64,000 nucleotides of DNA from Phaeosaccion multiseriatum (Eukaryota > Ochrophyta, other classes), in NCBI GenBank assembly GCA_965112735.1, contig OZ218956.1, forward strand, positions 1,488,001-1,552,000, written 5' to 3'. The notes below the pieces were generated by a model that searched no databases, was not told the DNA's origin, and saw nothing but the letters and a program-made list of their open reading frames with translations. The position numbers were made by a program, and so were the translations under genes. The stretch's first letter is position 1, and each line of letters opens with the position of its first letter. Positions 20,101 to 33,300 of the stretch are shown one piece after another.

Positions 20101-20225
20101 CTCCTCCACTCGCTCGAGCCTTCCTCGAGCGCCCTAGCTCCTCTGCTCCTTTGCGTGTGCATGACAACACACGTAGGATGACATTCTATTCAAAGTACTG
20201 TTGGGTGTTCTTTGGGACCACTTGA

Positions 20226-20932
20226 GCGGGCGGGCGGGCGGGGGCTTACTGTGGGGAAATACCACAAGGGGGAGTACTGAGTGGTAGCTGTAGGCCTCTC
20301 AGCCACCACTGCAGCACAGAAGCACTCGCTCAGCGGAGCTCATCAGACGTACGCACCCCCTCGCCCCTCTCTCCGCCGCAACGCAGGACGGGAGGGAGCA
20401 AGCCCATTGGCAAAGCACATGGGCAGTCCCCCCCCCCTCCTCACCCCCTCCTCCCTCCCCCTGCTCTGCTTTGCTCTGCTCTCGTGCTCATAGCGCCAAC
20501 TCTCAGGCTCAGCTTCGCCCCTACAGATGGGAGGGAGGACACAACCGCCCCCTGCAGTGCCTTGTTTGGGAGGGCACGTCGGAGGGCACCTGTCGTCGTC
20601 GCCCTCCTTCCTCCTGCATCGCTACTTCATTCTTCTCTTACGGCGACTCACTCCGAAGGCGCACTTGGGCAGTCAAGTTGGGCGGAGACTTCCTCCCTAT
20701 GACTCGTCATCTTCTCCATCATCTCCCTCCACACTTGTGCCTCCCTTTGACTCGTCAGCGTCTCCACCATCTCCCTCCCGACTTGCGCAAATGGACGCAC
20801 TTGGGCAGTCAAGTTGGGCTGAGAATATGAACATCCCACCCCTTTGAAAGGATCCACAGACCGGCCTTGTCGCTGAGGAGGACGAGACAACACCCCTCCC
20901 CTCCCGTCAATAGTCCGCAGCGGTCACCCGTG
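20226..20932. other. Spacer beyond the 3' end of XPD
   Basis: Contains two near-copies of a short block around cgcacttgggcagtcaagttgggc (about 20661 and 20800), each following a tctccatcatctccctcc-like stretch. No supported gene. Confidence 0.45.
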
Positions 20933-23900
20933 TCACTCTCCCGATACATCCATCGCGTCTACCCCCCCTCCTGCTGTCGCTGCTGCTGGGTCTGCTGCTC
21001 CTCCCGTCGATGCTGCACCTGCTGCTGCTCCTCCTCCTGGTGCTGCTGCTCCTCCTCCCCCTCCTGCTGCTCCTCCTCCTTCTGCTGCTCCTGCTGCTGC
21101 TGCTACTACTCCTCCCTTCCCACCCGCAGATCCTCCTCCTCCTCCTCCTCCTGCTCCTCCTCCTCCTGCTCCTCCTTTGCCAGCCGCCGACTCTCCTCCT
21201 CCCTTGCCAGCGGCAGGTGCTCCGTTGGCGTTGGCCTCAGCGCCGAGGGCAAGTATCTTCTTCTTGTCCAGCAAGATTGTGTTCAGCTCCAGAGGGTCGA
21301 TAGGCTGTAGACAGGCACCCCAGCCGCGCGTGGAGAGTTTTGAGCAGCAAGCAGCAGGGGGAATCGATCGGAAGGTTGCTTGAACGTCTTAATCCTTACT
21401 CTCCGCACTCCCCCTACACTCCGCCCTTTCTCCTTAGCCCTTCCCCTCCTCACCCCAGAATCTCCTTGCTCTCTCTCCTTCATCCTTAGTCTTAGTCTTC
21501 ATCCTTAGTCTTAGTCTTCATCCTTAGTCTTAGTCTTCATCCTTAGTCTTAGTCTTCATCCTTAGTCTTAGTCTTCATCCTTAGTCTTAGTCTTCATCCT
21601 TAGTCTTAGTCTTCATCCTTAGTCTTGTCTTCATCCTTAGTCTTAGTCTTCATCCTTAGTCTCAGTCATCATCCTTAGTCTTAGTCTTCATCCATCTCAC
21701 CCATCCTTCATCCTTAGTCTTAGTCTTCATCCTTAGTCTTAGTCTTCATCCTTAGTCTCAGTCATCATCCTTAGTCTTAGTCTTCATCCTTAGTCTTAGT
21801 CTTCATCCTTAGTCTTAGTCTTCATCCATCTCACCCATCCTTCATCCTTAGTCTTAGTCTTCATCCTTAGTCTTAGTCTTCATCCATCTCACCCATCTCA
21901 TTCTCCACACCCCTCCTCCTTCCTTAGCCTCCTTACTCCGCACTCCCCTGCACTTCGCGCCCCTCACTCCGCCCCCTTTCCTTATTTATGTCTCGCACCC
22001 CTCACCCCCCTCACCTTCATCACACCCCTTGTTACCTCTCCCATCTCCTTACTCCTCACCCTCCTTCTCACCTGCCCCATCTCCTTTAAGAAGCGCTGCG
22101 CCACCGCCACCGCCGTATCTGTCGACATGTTCAAGTAGCCCTCGTTCAGGAACTGGGCAGGCATATGGGGCATGGGCGGAGCATATGGGCACATCATGCA
22201 GACAGGGCATAAAAGGCACAAGTGGTGGGGTGGGCATGGGCATGTATGTGGGTATGGGTGGGGGGTTGGGGCAGCGAGGGGCAGCAGCAAGGGGCCGGAA
22301 AAGACAGTCAAGTACAGCTCAAGCATGGGTCAATCAGGGACATCTCTCTTCCTCGCGGCCTCTCTGTCTCTCTCTCTACTTCTCTCGTTTCTCTCTCTTC
22401 CCCTTCTCTCTATCTCTCTTCTCCCTCTCTCTTCTCTTTCTTCTCGCTCTCTCCCTCTCTCTTCTCTGTCTCCTTCTCCCTCTCTCTCCTCTTTCTTCTC
22501 GCTTTCTCCCTCTCTCTTCTCTGTCTCCTTCTCCCTCTCTCTTCTCTTTCTTCTCGCTTTCTCCCTCTCTCTTCTCTGTCTTCTTCTCCCTCTCTCTTCT
22601 CTTTCTTCTCGCTTTCTCCCTCTCTCTTCTCTTTCTCCTTCTCCCTCTCTGTCTCTCTTCTTTCCCTGTCCCTTCTCTCCTCTCCATGTCGCGACAACGA
22701 TAGTACACACATACAACGGTACATACGTACACTCATATAACGGTACATGTATACATACCTGCAGAATCCACTGAGGAAGCTTGCTGCGCTTGTCATGTCG
22801 ATTGTAGCGACTTCAAGAAGAGTTGGGGGGAGTGGGGGAGGAAGGGAGGAGGGGGAACGGAACGAAAAGAATGCAGGAAGTGAAAGAAGTCAACAAAAGG
22901 AGTGGAAAGCTGCCCAACCCAAGTAAGACACCCAAGCACACCCCCCCGCGGCCCCCACCCGCCCCCAACAGCCCCCCTCACTGACTTACCTGTCCGCGAG
23001 TACGACCAAGCCATAGTCCGTCTTGCTGCGGATCACTCGCCCCACGCACTGGGCCGTCTGGCGGATAGCGTCGAAGGTCAGAAAGTCCGCCTCTCTGGGA
23101 GAGAGGGAGAGAGGGAGAGAGGGAGAGAGGGAGGGAGGGGAGAGAGGGAGAAGCCGCGTAAACATAGACACGGAAGGTCAGGAAGACAGTACAATATCTC
23201 TGATGGAGCGAGAGAGGAAGAGGGGCACCTACACAAGTGAGTAGGGAGCCGTAAAGTATCCGAAAGTTAGAAAGTACGTTGGTAGTACACACCTGAGCTG
23301 GAATGTGGTCCGCAGATACTCCAAGCGAGCCCTGTCATAGTCAGTGAAGAATTAAGTCAGTGATGAAGTCAGTGAGTGAGTGAGTACGTAAAGAACAAGC
23401 AGTCAACGAGGAAACACATCAGCAAGCGAGTAAGTCAATCAACAAGGAAGTAAGTGAGTAACTACGTACGCTTACGTAAGACACACGTACACGTACCTGA
23501 GCACGGGTGAGAGGGTGTACTGGAAGGGCACCCCGAACATGACGACACAGCGACCGTAGTGACGATCAAAATCGATGCCCTCCGCCACCTGCCGGGGATG
23601 AGGGGGGAGGAGGGGTGGCACATACAAACATCAAACATACATACATACATACATACATACATACATACATGCATACATGCGAGGAGTCAGTACAAGGGGA
23701 GTACGAGACAAAGGGTGTGTCCGTGGAGATGAGGGAGGGGAAGCACCAGGGGGGGGGGGGGATGCTCTTAGGCAGGAGAGAAGGAGGAGGAGGAGGAGGG
23801 GGGGGGCAGTCGCGCATGATTGAGTGGGTGAGTGAGTGAGTGAGTGAGTGAGCGACTGAGCGAGTGAGCGAGTGGTGGGTGAGCGTCGCTTACCTTTCCC

Positions 23901-26235
23901 CTGGCCACAGAGAAGAAGATGGCTCCCCTACCGCAGTCGCAGGCCCTCTTGAAGTTGTCCAGCGCCAGGGTGGTCTCCACCACGTCCTGAGAGATGCAAG
24001 GCAGGGCAGTTGGTGATACGCGGCAGGGCAGGGCAGGGCAGAGGAGGGAGGCATTGGCACGGACAAGAGTAGAGGTGAATGGACACAGAGTAAGTTGATG
24101 TTGTATGGGCACACATGTAGAGTGGAGTCGTACGGGCTCAGAGCAGAGCAGAGGCACATGGGTACAGTACTGTAGTGCCCCCCCCATGGCGCCTCACTCC
24201 CACCCCCCTTCCCTTTCCCCTTCCCCTTCCCCTCCCCTCCCCCACCCCCCCCTCCTCCTCCCCCTGACCTTGGTCTCAATGAAGACGAGCTTCTTCTCTA
24301 GCACCCTCCGTAGCACTCCGATCTCGTCCCACTTGGTCACGATGGACTCCATGTATGCATAGGAGGTGAAGAAGCACACCATGCCTGCGGCGCGTGGGGG
24401 GGGGGGGAGGTGGGAGGAGGGGAAGGAAGGGGAGTGAGCAAGGGAGTGCAAATATGATCCTCTCTCTCTGTCCATATGCCTCCCTCTCTCTCCCTGTCTC
24501 TCCGTCTCTCTCGCGCTCTCCCTCTCTCTGTCTCTGCCTCCCTCTCTCTCCATCTCACTCTCCCTCTCTCTGTCTCCCTCTCTGCGGCTGTTTGACCGTA
24601 GTGGACAAGGAGCATGGCACAGGGAGAGGGAAGACCACACACCACACACCACCACACACCACACACAACACACCACACACCACACCACACACCACACATC
24701 ACCACCATTATCATCCCTCTACATGTACGTACAAGTTGCACATGAGCCGCAGCTCGTTCCTTGCATACGCTTGTCTTTATCCTTACGTGTGCTTACTTAT
24801 CTAAAAGCTACATCTGCTTTAACTTCTCCTTCCATATGCTTTCGTTTCCTCATTGTTACTGCTGCTTACGTACCGTCCGGCACGCTGGAGGCGAGCTCCA
24901 CAAGAAGGCTGCCGTAGTTGCGAGTCACCGTTTGGTCCTGCAAGTGAGGGTGAAAGTAAGATTACGTAAGGGTTGACTAGGGTGAGTGAGGGAGGATGGG
25001 GCATAGATATAGACCGGCAAGAGGGCGCGAGAGAGAAGCATGAACTCCTGGAAGATGCCTCGTACTGCACTCCCCGCCCTCTCTCTCATTCTTTTTCCTA
25101 CTCCCCCTCCCTCCCTCCCCTCCCTCCGGCCGTCTCACTTCTCTGAGGTCGAATTTGGTGGAGATGGTAAGTTGGTCGCTGCCCCTCGTCACCACGAGGG
25201 GGCAGATGCAGCGACGGAAAGTGGACATGGGCAAAGAGGCCCGCACCACGGGATTGAACCCGAGCAACTTGGGGTACAGATCCATGGGAGACAGAGTGCC
25301 TGGACGGAATGGGGGTGGGTGGGTGGGTGGGTGGGTGGGTGGGTATGTTTTGGGTGTGTGTTTTTGGCGTGTGTTGGGGGTGCATTTGTGGCTGATTCTT
25401 TGGGGTACTCACTCACTCACTGACTCACTCACTCGCTCACTTCCTGACTTCTCACATTCTCACGATCTCACTCACCACTTGCGCACTTTCCTTACTCACT
25501 CACTCACTCACTCACTCACTCCCTTCTTTAACCCTTCACTCACTCCCTCCTTCCCTCCCTCCCTCCCTCCGTCCCTCCCTCCTTCCCTCGCTCCCTCCTC
25601 TCATTCACTCCTCCCTACCTGAGGTGATGACCACGCTGGCGAAACGCTCGAACACGGGCTTTATAGCGAGGGAGGAGTCGAGACAGCACAGCTGCATCAC
25701 CTATGGGAGGGACGAGGGACGAGGGAGGAGGGAGGAGGGAGGAGGGGGAGAGGGAGGCGCGGGAGGACGGGGTGGGAAGGGGGGGGTGGTAGAAAGGGAG
25801 AGAAAAAGGGGTGAGGGTGAGAGCAGGGGAGGGGATGGGAGAGAAAGAGGACAAGGGACGAAAAAGATGGGAGGGGGGAGAGCAGGAGGTGGAGTGTGAG
25901 TGACTGATAGCAGCACAAGTGGACGAAGGGGAACACCCATAACCCTCACGAAGGGGGACGTGGTGACGTCAGTACCGGCCTTACCGGCTCGTAAATGCCC
26001 GGGATAACGGACCCGTTGGGCTCTGTGATGATGGCGAAGCCCTCGGAGTACGTGGCCACCAGTGTGGCGAAGTCGGCAACCTTTTGGAGAGGATTAAAGT
26101 CGTCCAGAGAGGTAACCTCCAGGGTGCGCAGGAGGGAGTTGAGCCTGAGGGGAGGGAGGGGGTCAGGGAGAGAGGGCGGCAGATACAGACACGGTGGCGG
26201 ATACGCAACGAAGAAGGAGAAGATCATCATCATCG

Positions 26236-26276
<41 letters not shown>

Positions 26277-29200
26277 GTCATGAAGCAGCAGCCCAATAGA
26301 ACCACCCCAGCCCTCCCTCCTATCGCCGTGCAGTACCTGCTGTAGACGAAGCGCAGCGGCTTCCTCTCGAGAGCGGTGGTTCTCTGTAGGGTGTGGAGGA
26401 ACGCCATCGGAGTCAAGTTCTCCACGTGCTCCACGCGGATCCTGCCCGGCAAGGCGTGTGTGCGTGTGTGTGTACGTGCGTGTGTGTGTGCGCGCGCGTG
26501 GTGCAGGGGACAGAAGTAGGAGGGGTCGACCACGAGTTTGGCACGGTGAGGGCAAGATAAAGCATTGAAAACGTTATCCTCTCCTCTGCGGTACCTCTCT
26601 CTCTTGCCCTTCCTCCCCCCTCTCCTTCTTCCTCCTTCACCTGGTCTTGAGGTGTTCAACTATCTTGCGGATGAAGGCAACAAAGTGCTCTGCCCTTCGA
26701 ATGTTGCCAGGCACTGCCTCGTTTAGTATGTCAGCAGGGATGGAGGGGTTAGCGAGAGCCCCGTCCTGACCCCCGGCAACGGCGTTGGCCTGTGCCAGAC
26801 CTGACACCAGGCGTTGGTACTCGGCGGTGAGGCTGAGGGGGGAGGGGGAGGAGTAGGGGGGTGCAGAGAAGGTCTCATTGTCACGCTGCTGCAACTGTTG
26901 GTGCTACTTTTGGTGCTACTACCGCGCTGCTGCTGCTAACGGGGGCTCTGTTGTGATGAGAAGGCAATAAACACACCCACCCACACCCTCTCCCTCTCTC
27001 CCCCTCTCTCTTTCCCGTCCCTCCCACCCTCTCTCTCGCGTATACATATATATATATATATATATACATGGGTACCCCACCCCACCGTACCGTTGATTGT
27101 TGGAGGCCTTCTTTTGATTGACCTTCTCCGAGAGCTTTGCCACGCAGCCACTGGCGGCATCAAGCCCACGTCGGTCCAGAGCCACGCTCAGGGCCTGAGA
27201 GGGAGGGAAGAGAGTATGGGGTTGCCAAGAGTGTGTGAGAGAAAGAAGGCATACACACACATACACATACACATACACTACACGGCTCTGTGCAGACATT
27301 GTCATGAGCGAGAGAGAAGCGAGAGAGACAGAGAGGAAAGAGAGGAGACAAGGATAGGAGACACAGAGAGGAAAGAGATAGCACACACACACACGGCTTG
27401 CCTCTGTGCAGACGTTGTCAATGTTGTGTGCCTCGTCAAACACGACGATGCTCTCGGCCTCGAGCTCGCGACTCACAAGCCCGGCCACCTGCAGGGCGGG
27501 GGAGAGGGAGGGAGGGAAGGAGGAGAGGAAGACAGATGGGGTGTGAGAGGGAGACAGGAGGGGAAGAGAGAAACAAAGAGAAATGCTAGACAGAGGGAGG
27601 GAGGGCTGCAGGGAGAGAGAGAGAAAGGAGAGGATAGAGAGACAGAGTGATACATACAGAGAAAGGGAGGAGGATGAAGGCTACATGTGTGATCTATAGA
27701 CTGTGTGCTCAGTAGATGGAGCGATTGCCTGCCTTCGGGTCATATCTGCATCATGTCAAGGAACCACCGGAAAGAGAGACAGACTGATTGACTGACAGAC
27801 TGATAGAATGGTACGATGGACTGATCGATTGCCTCCATGTGTTCCTACCTTCGGGTCAAGCATGTACTGGTAGTTGTACACGAGCACGTTGGCGTGGTTG
27901 ATGACATGCCGCGCCAGGAAGTACGGGCACCAGCCTGGAAGGGGCATGGGGACACACACACACGGAGAGAGAGGATGGGTGAGTCAGAGGCAGGAGAGGG
28001 GTGGGTGAAAGACATGAGATGGCGTGGGGGGGGGAGGAGGAGAGAGCGACAGCGCGGGGAGAGCGAGAGAGAAAGAGGAAGACAGAGGGTTAGAGAAGAT
28101 GGAAAGAGAGTGTGAGCGAGGTAAGGAGAGAGGGAGGGAGGGAGATTGCGATGATAACCTTTGTCTTTTCCGAAGGCCTTGAGATCGTCCAGGCTGTAGA
28201 TGCCCGCCGGGACTGCGGCGTCGCTGCCGCTGCTCGAATACTCCTCGAAGAAGTCACACTTGGCGCAGGGATTGGAAGAGGCAGGCATATGGGCAGGTCG
28301 ACAGACAGACAGACAGACACACACACACAGAGAGAGAGAGACAGGGCCGATTGCTCTCTCCAATCAGGAGACATGTGGAGGGAAGGGGAGGGAAGGGAAG
28401 CATGCAAGGAGAGCAGAGGGCAGAAGGGCAGAAGAGGGAGAGAGGGCACGAGGGAAGGAGAGGGCGAGAGGGCAAGCAAGAAAGAGGAAGCAGGAGAGCC
28501 CTGTGACTCACCGTGGCCACGGTGGGGTCGTTCTCGGCTTTCTTCCGCACCCAAGTGGCGGTGCGGTTACGGCAGGCGCTATCCACTCCCTGAGGCAGAC
28601 AGGCAATCAGTTAGGGAGGCAGTCAGAGAGTGAGAGGGCAGGGGGCGAGAGAGGGAGCGACGGAGCAAAAGAGAGAGAGGGACAGAGAGCAGGGGGGGGA
28701 AACAGAGACAGAGACAGACAGACAGAGAGAGAGAAAAGAGAACGAGAAAGCAGCCAGCAGATGGGCCAAGTGGACGACGGAGACGCAGCGGCCGAAGGAA
28801 GGGCAGGGATCAAGTGCTTCGTCTGGCAGGGCGGGGCTTCGCATCTCACTTCCCTCCTTCCTCTTTCTCTTCCCACCTCTCTCGTCAATCTCTTGCTCAC
28901 TCTCAAATGCTGTCTCTCTCCACACCCCCACACGCACACACGCACACAAACGCGCGCAGCTCACCTCTCTGTCACTCTCTTCCATGACGGCTTCGTGGAT
29001 GCAGAGATTGCGCCTCGAGCTCAGACACAGGCCCAGCACCTGCCCACAACACAAAACGGGACGGAACACAGAAGAGAGGAGAAGGAGAAGAGAAGAAGAC
29101 TTAAAAGAGGGAGAGAGGCAGAGGCGAGGCCAGGGGCCGACAGGGGCCAACAGGGGCCGAGCTCTACCAACGACAGCCAATCCCCCCCCCCCCCCCCGGT

Positions 29201-30212
29201 TGCTCCCTTCAGGAGGCTGTGCTGCGGGGTGCGGTAGTCGTGAGGTAAGAAGTTCCTGCATAACAAATCGCGCACGCACGCACACACGCACGCACCCACC
29301 CACCTTGCCCCCCTCGGGTCCTAGCTCCTGGGTCCGGTAGTGAATCACCCGCTTGAGCTCCTCCACGCACTTGACCATCTCTGGCACCGTGCGCGTGCAG
29401 TAGATTAGCTTGCCCACCTCCTGGGGGGATGGAGGGGGGGGATGGGAGTGGGGGGATGGCAGTGGAGGGGAAGGAGGCATGACGTTGGAGTCACGCAGGT
29501 GGGCAAAGAGATGAATGGGGCATAGGTTGGTGGGTGTGGGTGGGTGCGGGCGGACGTAGTCTTAGCTCCTAGTTGCGACCAAACTCGCTCATGGGAGGAG
29601 ATGCGTTAGGAGCTCACGAGGCCTCTGGCGTATGAATAGCCCCACCCCCCCACCTAAACTTTGAGCTCTCTGCTTTCTCTCTCCTCCGCCTCTCCTCCAC
29701 TCGCGCGAACGAGTCCCTGCCTTGCGCTGCCACCCCTTGTCATTTGCATGACTACTTACCGGGTGCGCGTACTGGTAGCTGGTGATGAGCGAGATGAGGC
29801 ACACCGTCTTGCCTGTCCCTGTGGGCATCTCCAACAAACAGTGCCCCTGCTCATGTTTTAACGTGGGAGAAGGAGCGCAGGGAGAGGAGAGAGGGGAGGA
29901 GGAGGAGGAGAGGGGAGAGAGTTAGCCACACTCGCATTGCTTGTGTTGCAGTAGACAAGGGGTGTGCACAATCCCCCCCTCCACCCCATTGACTGATCGA
30001 TAGGAACGCGTGTCCTCCTCCCCACAAATGGACAACGCCACAGAGGCTAATTTTCTCTCCCTCCCCAACTCTTCCGGCACCAGAGCTTTCCAATACCTCT
30101 CACCCACCTTGGCATCGAGGGACCGCTTGAGCTCCAGCATGTACTGGTACTGCTCTGGGTATGTGAAGTCATAGGGGAAGAACACCTCCAGGTCCTCCAG
30201 CTGGAAGCGCAT
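20933..30212 (-). CDS. ERCC2: XPD/ERCC2 (Rad3) 5'-3' DNA helicase of TFIIH, 23 exons
   Basis: ATP-dependent Fe-S helicase of TFIIH, opening DNA in nucleotide-excision repair and bridging the CAK module in transcription. Exons: 30212-30108, 29846-29760, 29420-29304, 29039-28965, 28589-28512, 28258-28159, 27934-27849, 27488-27402, 27194-27091, 26832-26641, 26441-26337, 26144-25985, 25700-25619, 25299-25139, 24937-24874, 24384-24269, 23986-23894, 23588-23497, 23331-23293, 23094-22990, 22810-22759, 22152-22072, 21304-20933; 850 aa, all phases closing. Walker A MPTGTGKT (42-49), DEAH (234-237) and motif [16 protein letters not shown] are present. Fe-S ligands C116, C134, C155 and C190 have the same numbers as in human XPD, which supports the exon choices. 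The intron after exon 8 is GC-AG. The last exon adds a Gly/Ala-rich tail of about 100 residues absent from human XPD (760 aa). Confidence 0.96.
21481..21895. repeat. 19-bp minisatellite in the last XPD intron
   Basis: About twenty copies of ccttagtcttagtcttcat, with a few variants (ctcagtcatcat) and an inserted catctcacc block recurring at about 21690, 21830 and 21882. It lies wholly within the intron between the last two XPD exons. Confidence 0.92.
22360..22685. repeat. CT-rich tandem repeat, unit near 55-58 bp
   Basis: Alternating ttctctttcttctcg and ttctctgtctccttctccc blocks recur about five times within the XPD intron following exon 21. Open frames through it (Ser/Leu-rich on plus, Arg/Glu-rich on minus) are artefacts. 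Confidence 0.8.
24632..24703. repeat. CACAC/ACCAC microsatellite
   Basis: Imperfect cacacac/accac array in the intron between XPD exons 15 and 16. Confidence 0.85.
26226..26282. repeat. ATC triplet repeat
   Basis: About 18 copies of atc with cgt interruptions in the intron between XPD exons 11 and 12. Confidence 0.92.
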
Positions 30213-30263
30213 GGTGTCCGGCCGGCGTGGGGCGCAAGGCCGGGAAGAGGTACTTCGACACCA

Positions 30264-30394
<131 letters not shown>

Positions 30395-30399
30395 ATTTC

Positions 30400-33300
30400 T
30401 CTCTTTCCTTAGTCTCTCATCTCTCTGCGGCAGCACAAAGCAACAGCCACAGCGTTCACGATGTATCCTATCCTATAAGGAAAGAGGATATAGAAAGAGA
30501 AAGAAAGAAAGTTTAAGTTTCAATTTGCTACGACCCCCCCGGACGCCCCCCCATCCCGACCACCCGGTACAATTCAAAGCCGGCCGGCTGAGCGACGCTG
30601 GCGATAGCAGATAGCACCCCGACGACAGCAAAAAAAAGCAGATAGCAGATAGCACCTCAAAGCTAGGATGGTCGCTATTGGGGGAGGGGAGAGTGCCCAC
30701 GAGAAGAAGCTGCGGAAGAAGAGGAGAAAGGCCGCGGTAAAGAGAAGAAAAGAGGTAGGCGCGCAGTGCGTGGGGGGAGGAGAAGGCAACGCTCCAGAAA
30801 AGCAGAAAAGGGCTGTGGAGATTGTATATGTCGGCCCGAGGCGAGGTGTATCTGGCCCCCGATAAGCAGAAGCCAGAGGCGGTCTGCGGCCGAAAGCCGA
30901 GAAGCCAGGGGCTGGGCTGCGACCAGCAGAAGCCAGTCACCAGCGGGAAAGTAGAGGCGGCCTACGGCCGAAAGCCGAGAAGCCAGCGTTGGCCTGCGGC
31001 CAGAAGCCCGAAGCCAGGAGGGGGCTACGGCCCAGAAGCCAGGAGCCGGAGAAACCTCGCGTGGTGTGGGGCCGATATATGCAACACATTGGTCTTGGTT
31101 AGTTGCCTCTCGTCCTCTTCGGCTCCAGGCGTGGTTTCTCTGGCCCCCGATAAGCAGAAGCCAGAGGCGGCTGTGGCCGAAGAAGCCAGGGGCTGGGTCT
31201 GCGGCTTCAGAAGCCAGCAGGACAGTAGCCCCCCCCCCCCCAGAAGCCAGCACTAGCCTGCGGCCAGAAGCCCGAAGCCAGGAGGGGGCTACGGCCCAGA
31301 AGCCAGGAGCCAGAGAAACCTCGCCTGGAGCCGATACCATACCATTGTGGACTGGTGGAGGTGGGGACCTCCAACTGTTGCCGGCGTACGAGGAGGAAGG
31401 CAGGCAGGACGGATGGAGCGTCATAAGGCTTGAGAGCGGCAGCCCGTAAATATCACTTCAGGCACTGCATATGGAGTAAGTAAAGCAGCAGATGAAAGGA
31501 GGGAGGACGGAGTAAGTACCCTACCCTTTCGGTCCCTCACGTACGACGGCTGTAGGGGAAAGTCCGCAGGACGGATGCTTCCGCAAACACCAGCCGGTCT
31601 CCTTCGAGTTGATGGTTCAGTCGGGGACGATGTTTGCTGTCTATGCGTGGAGAACAACAGCAGCCAAGCGGCGGCAAAGAAGAGACTGGAGGCGGGGGTC
31701 GATAGTATATGTGGTCAGCGAGCAACGCACTCGCTTTCTGCGCAAGGAATGTGGTCGAAAGAGGCTTAAGAAGCGGAGGCTTTCCTGACAAGCCTCAATA
31801 CCGCAGCTTTTCGATGTGGAAATGGTCCTCTTGGCTGGGGGCGGGCGAGCTGGTGACGGTGACACAAAAGCACTGCTGTTGCTCATGCGCTGGCGCCCGA
31901 TGAAAGGGGGGGATAAGCGCGCGCGCTCGGCGGACGGATGACGCATTTCAGCGGTTGCCGCTGTACGAGGAGGAAGGCAGGGAGGATGGGCGGGGCATCA
32001 TGAGGCTGTTGTTCTTTTCTTCCCCGGCAGACTCGATGGTATCCAAGCCGCCCTCTCCCTGCCTCCACCGCCCTGTCGCGCTTGCTGTGGCCCACCTGGG
32101 GTTCCCGAGAAGCAGCGTCATACTCTGGCACCGCTCTCACAAGGTCTGGAAGGGAGAAAAAGAAGCAAGAAGCAAGACGAATGACGCGAGAAAGAGCACA
32201 CACACGTGAACGGAATCACTTCGGACCTTCTCCTCCAGCTTCCTTCGCAGCATTTCTCGTTTCTTTCAAGAAGCTGATCCATTCCTCCTATGTGCTGGTT
32301 TTGAGGATGGGAGGGTAGACTCCCGAACGAGTAGCCTTGACTGCCCTCCTTGTGTCTCTTTGTCTCTCACCCCTGAGCCCTCATGGGCGCCCTGTAGCGA
32401 TATGGAAGGAGTCATAGCTCGTTATAAACCATTCAGTGCGCTACCGCCCACTTCCCCTGCTTCTCGAGGTACACAAGAAGAGAGTGCTCGCGTGTCTCTA
32501 CCTTCTTCGTGCGGAAGGTGAGGGCGCAGCCTTCTTGGCGGAGGGGAGATCTTTGCTTGCCTGAGGGTTTCCGGTGCACATTTTAGGGTATACTAAGAAT
32601 GTCGGTTTCCAACTTGGGATGACTACCAATCGCGATAGCTGCTCACTGCACAGGGCAGGAGGTCTCTTGCCTCGCTCCGCCAGAGATGGAGCACTCGTGA
32701 GACAAGAAGGGACGAGGGAAGCGAACTAAAGGAAATGAACTGTACACCATTTACTTCGCCACAGCAGTCTATGTGGTGCAGCTGGCAAGGTCTCAATTAC
32801 GTGACCATCATGTTGGCAGTGTACCATGATTCAATGGGTGGGTGACGGATTTGTAGGGGCCGGCTGGCCCCTTCCTCAGTCCTGGACCTGTATGGACCAA
32901 ACTTAAATGCTTCCTTAGCTAAACACAAGGAAGCTTCCTCGCTCGGTCACTGGGTAAGGACAGTGCCCTTGCTCTTTACTATTCCATATAGCTTCTCGCT
33001 CCTCTCCTACTTGATGAAAACCCGGCAGTGCTCAGCTTGGGAGTTATCTCCTCTCCACACAAAAACATGGCTCTACCACCAGTGCTGGCTGGTGGTGGTG
33101 CTGCTGCTGCTGCCGACGAGGTTAGTACCAGCCACTGCCTTGTTTCTCTTCTCCCTCGAATCCGTCTCCACCGTTAAATGGCATGGCGTAAAATGGCCCA
33201 CCTGCCACACCTGCCTGAGCTTTTGTGTACAGCACACTCTCCTGGCTGGCTCAGTCCCGCCGGTGGGGTGCACACCAAAGGCATACGCTCGCTCGGCAAT

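Noticed and set aside
19314-20225. 303-residue QVQLL/SPAAA protein
   Set aside because: Produced by a 15-bp minisatellite that is equally open on the other strand; no start context, domain or splice evidence.
22029-22797. Ser/Leu-rich (plus) and Arg/Glu-rich (minus) proteins
   Set aside because: They translate a CT-rich tandem repeat inside an XPD intron.
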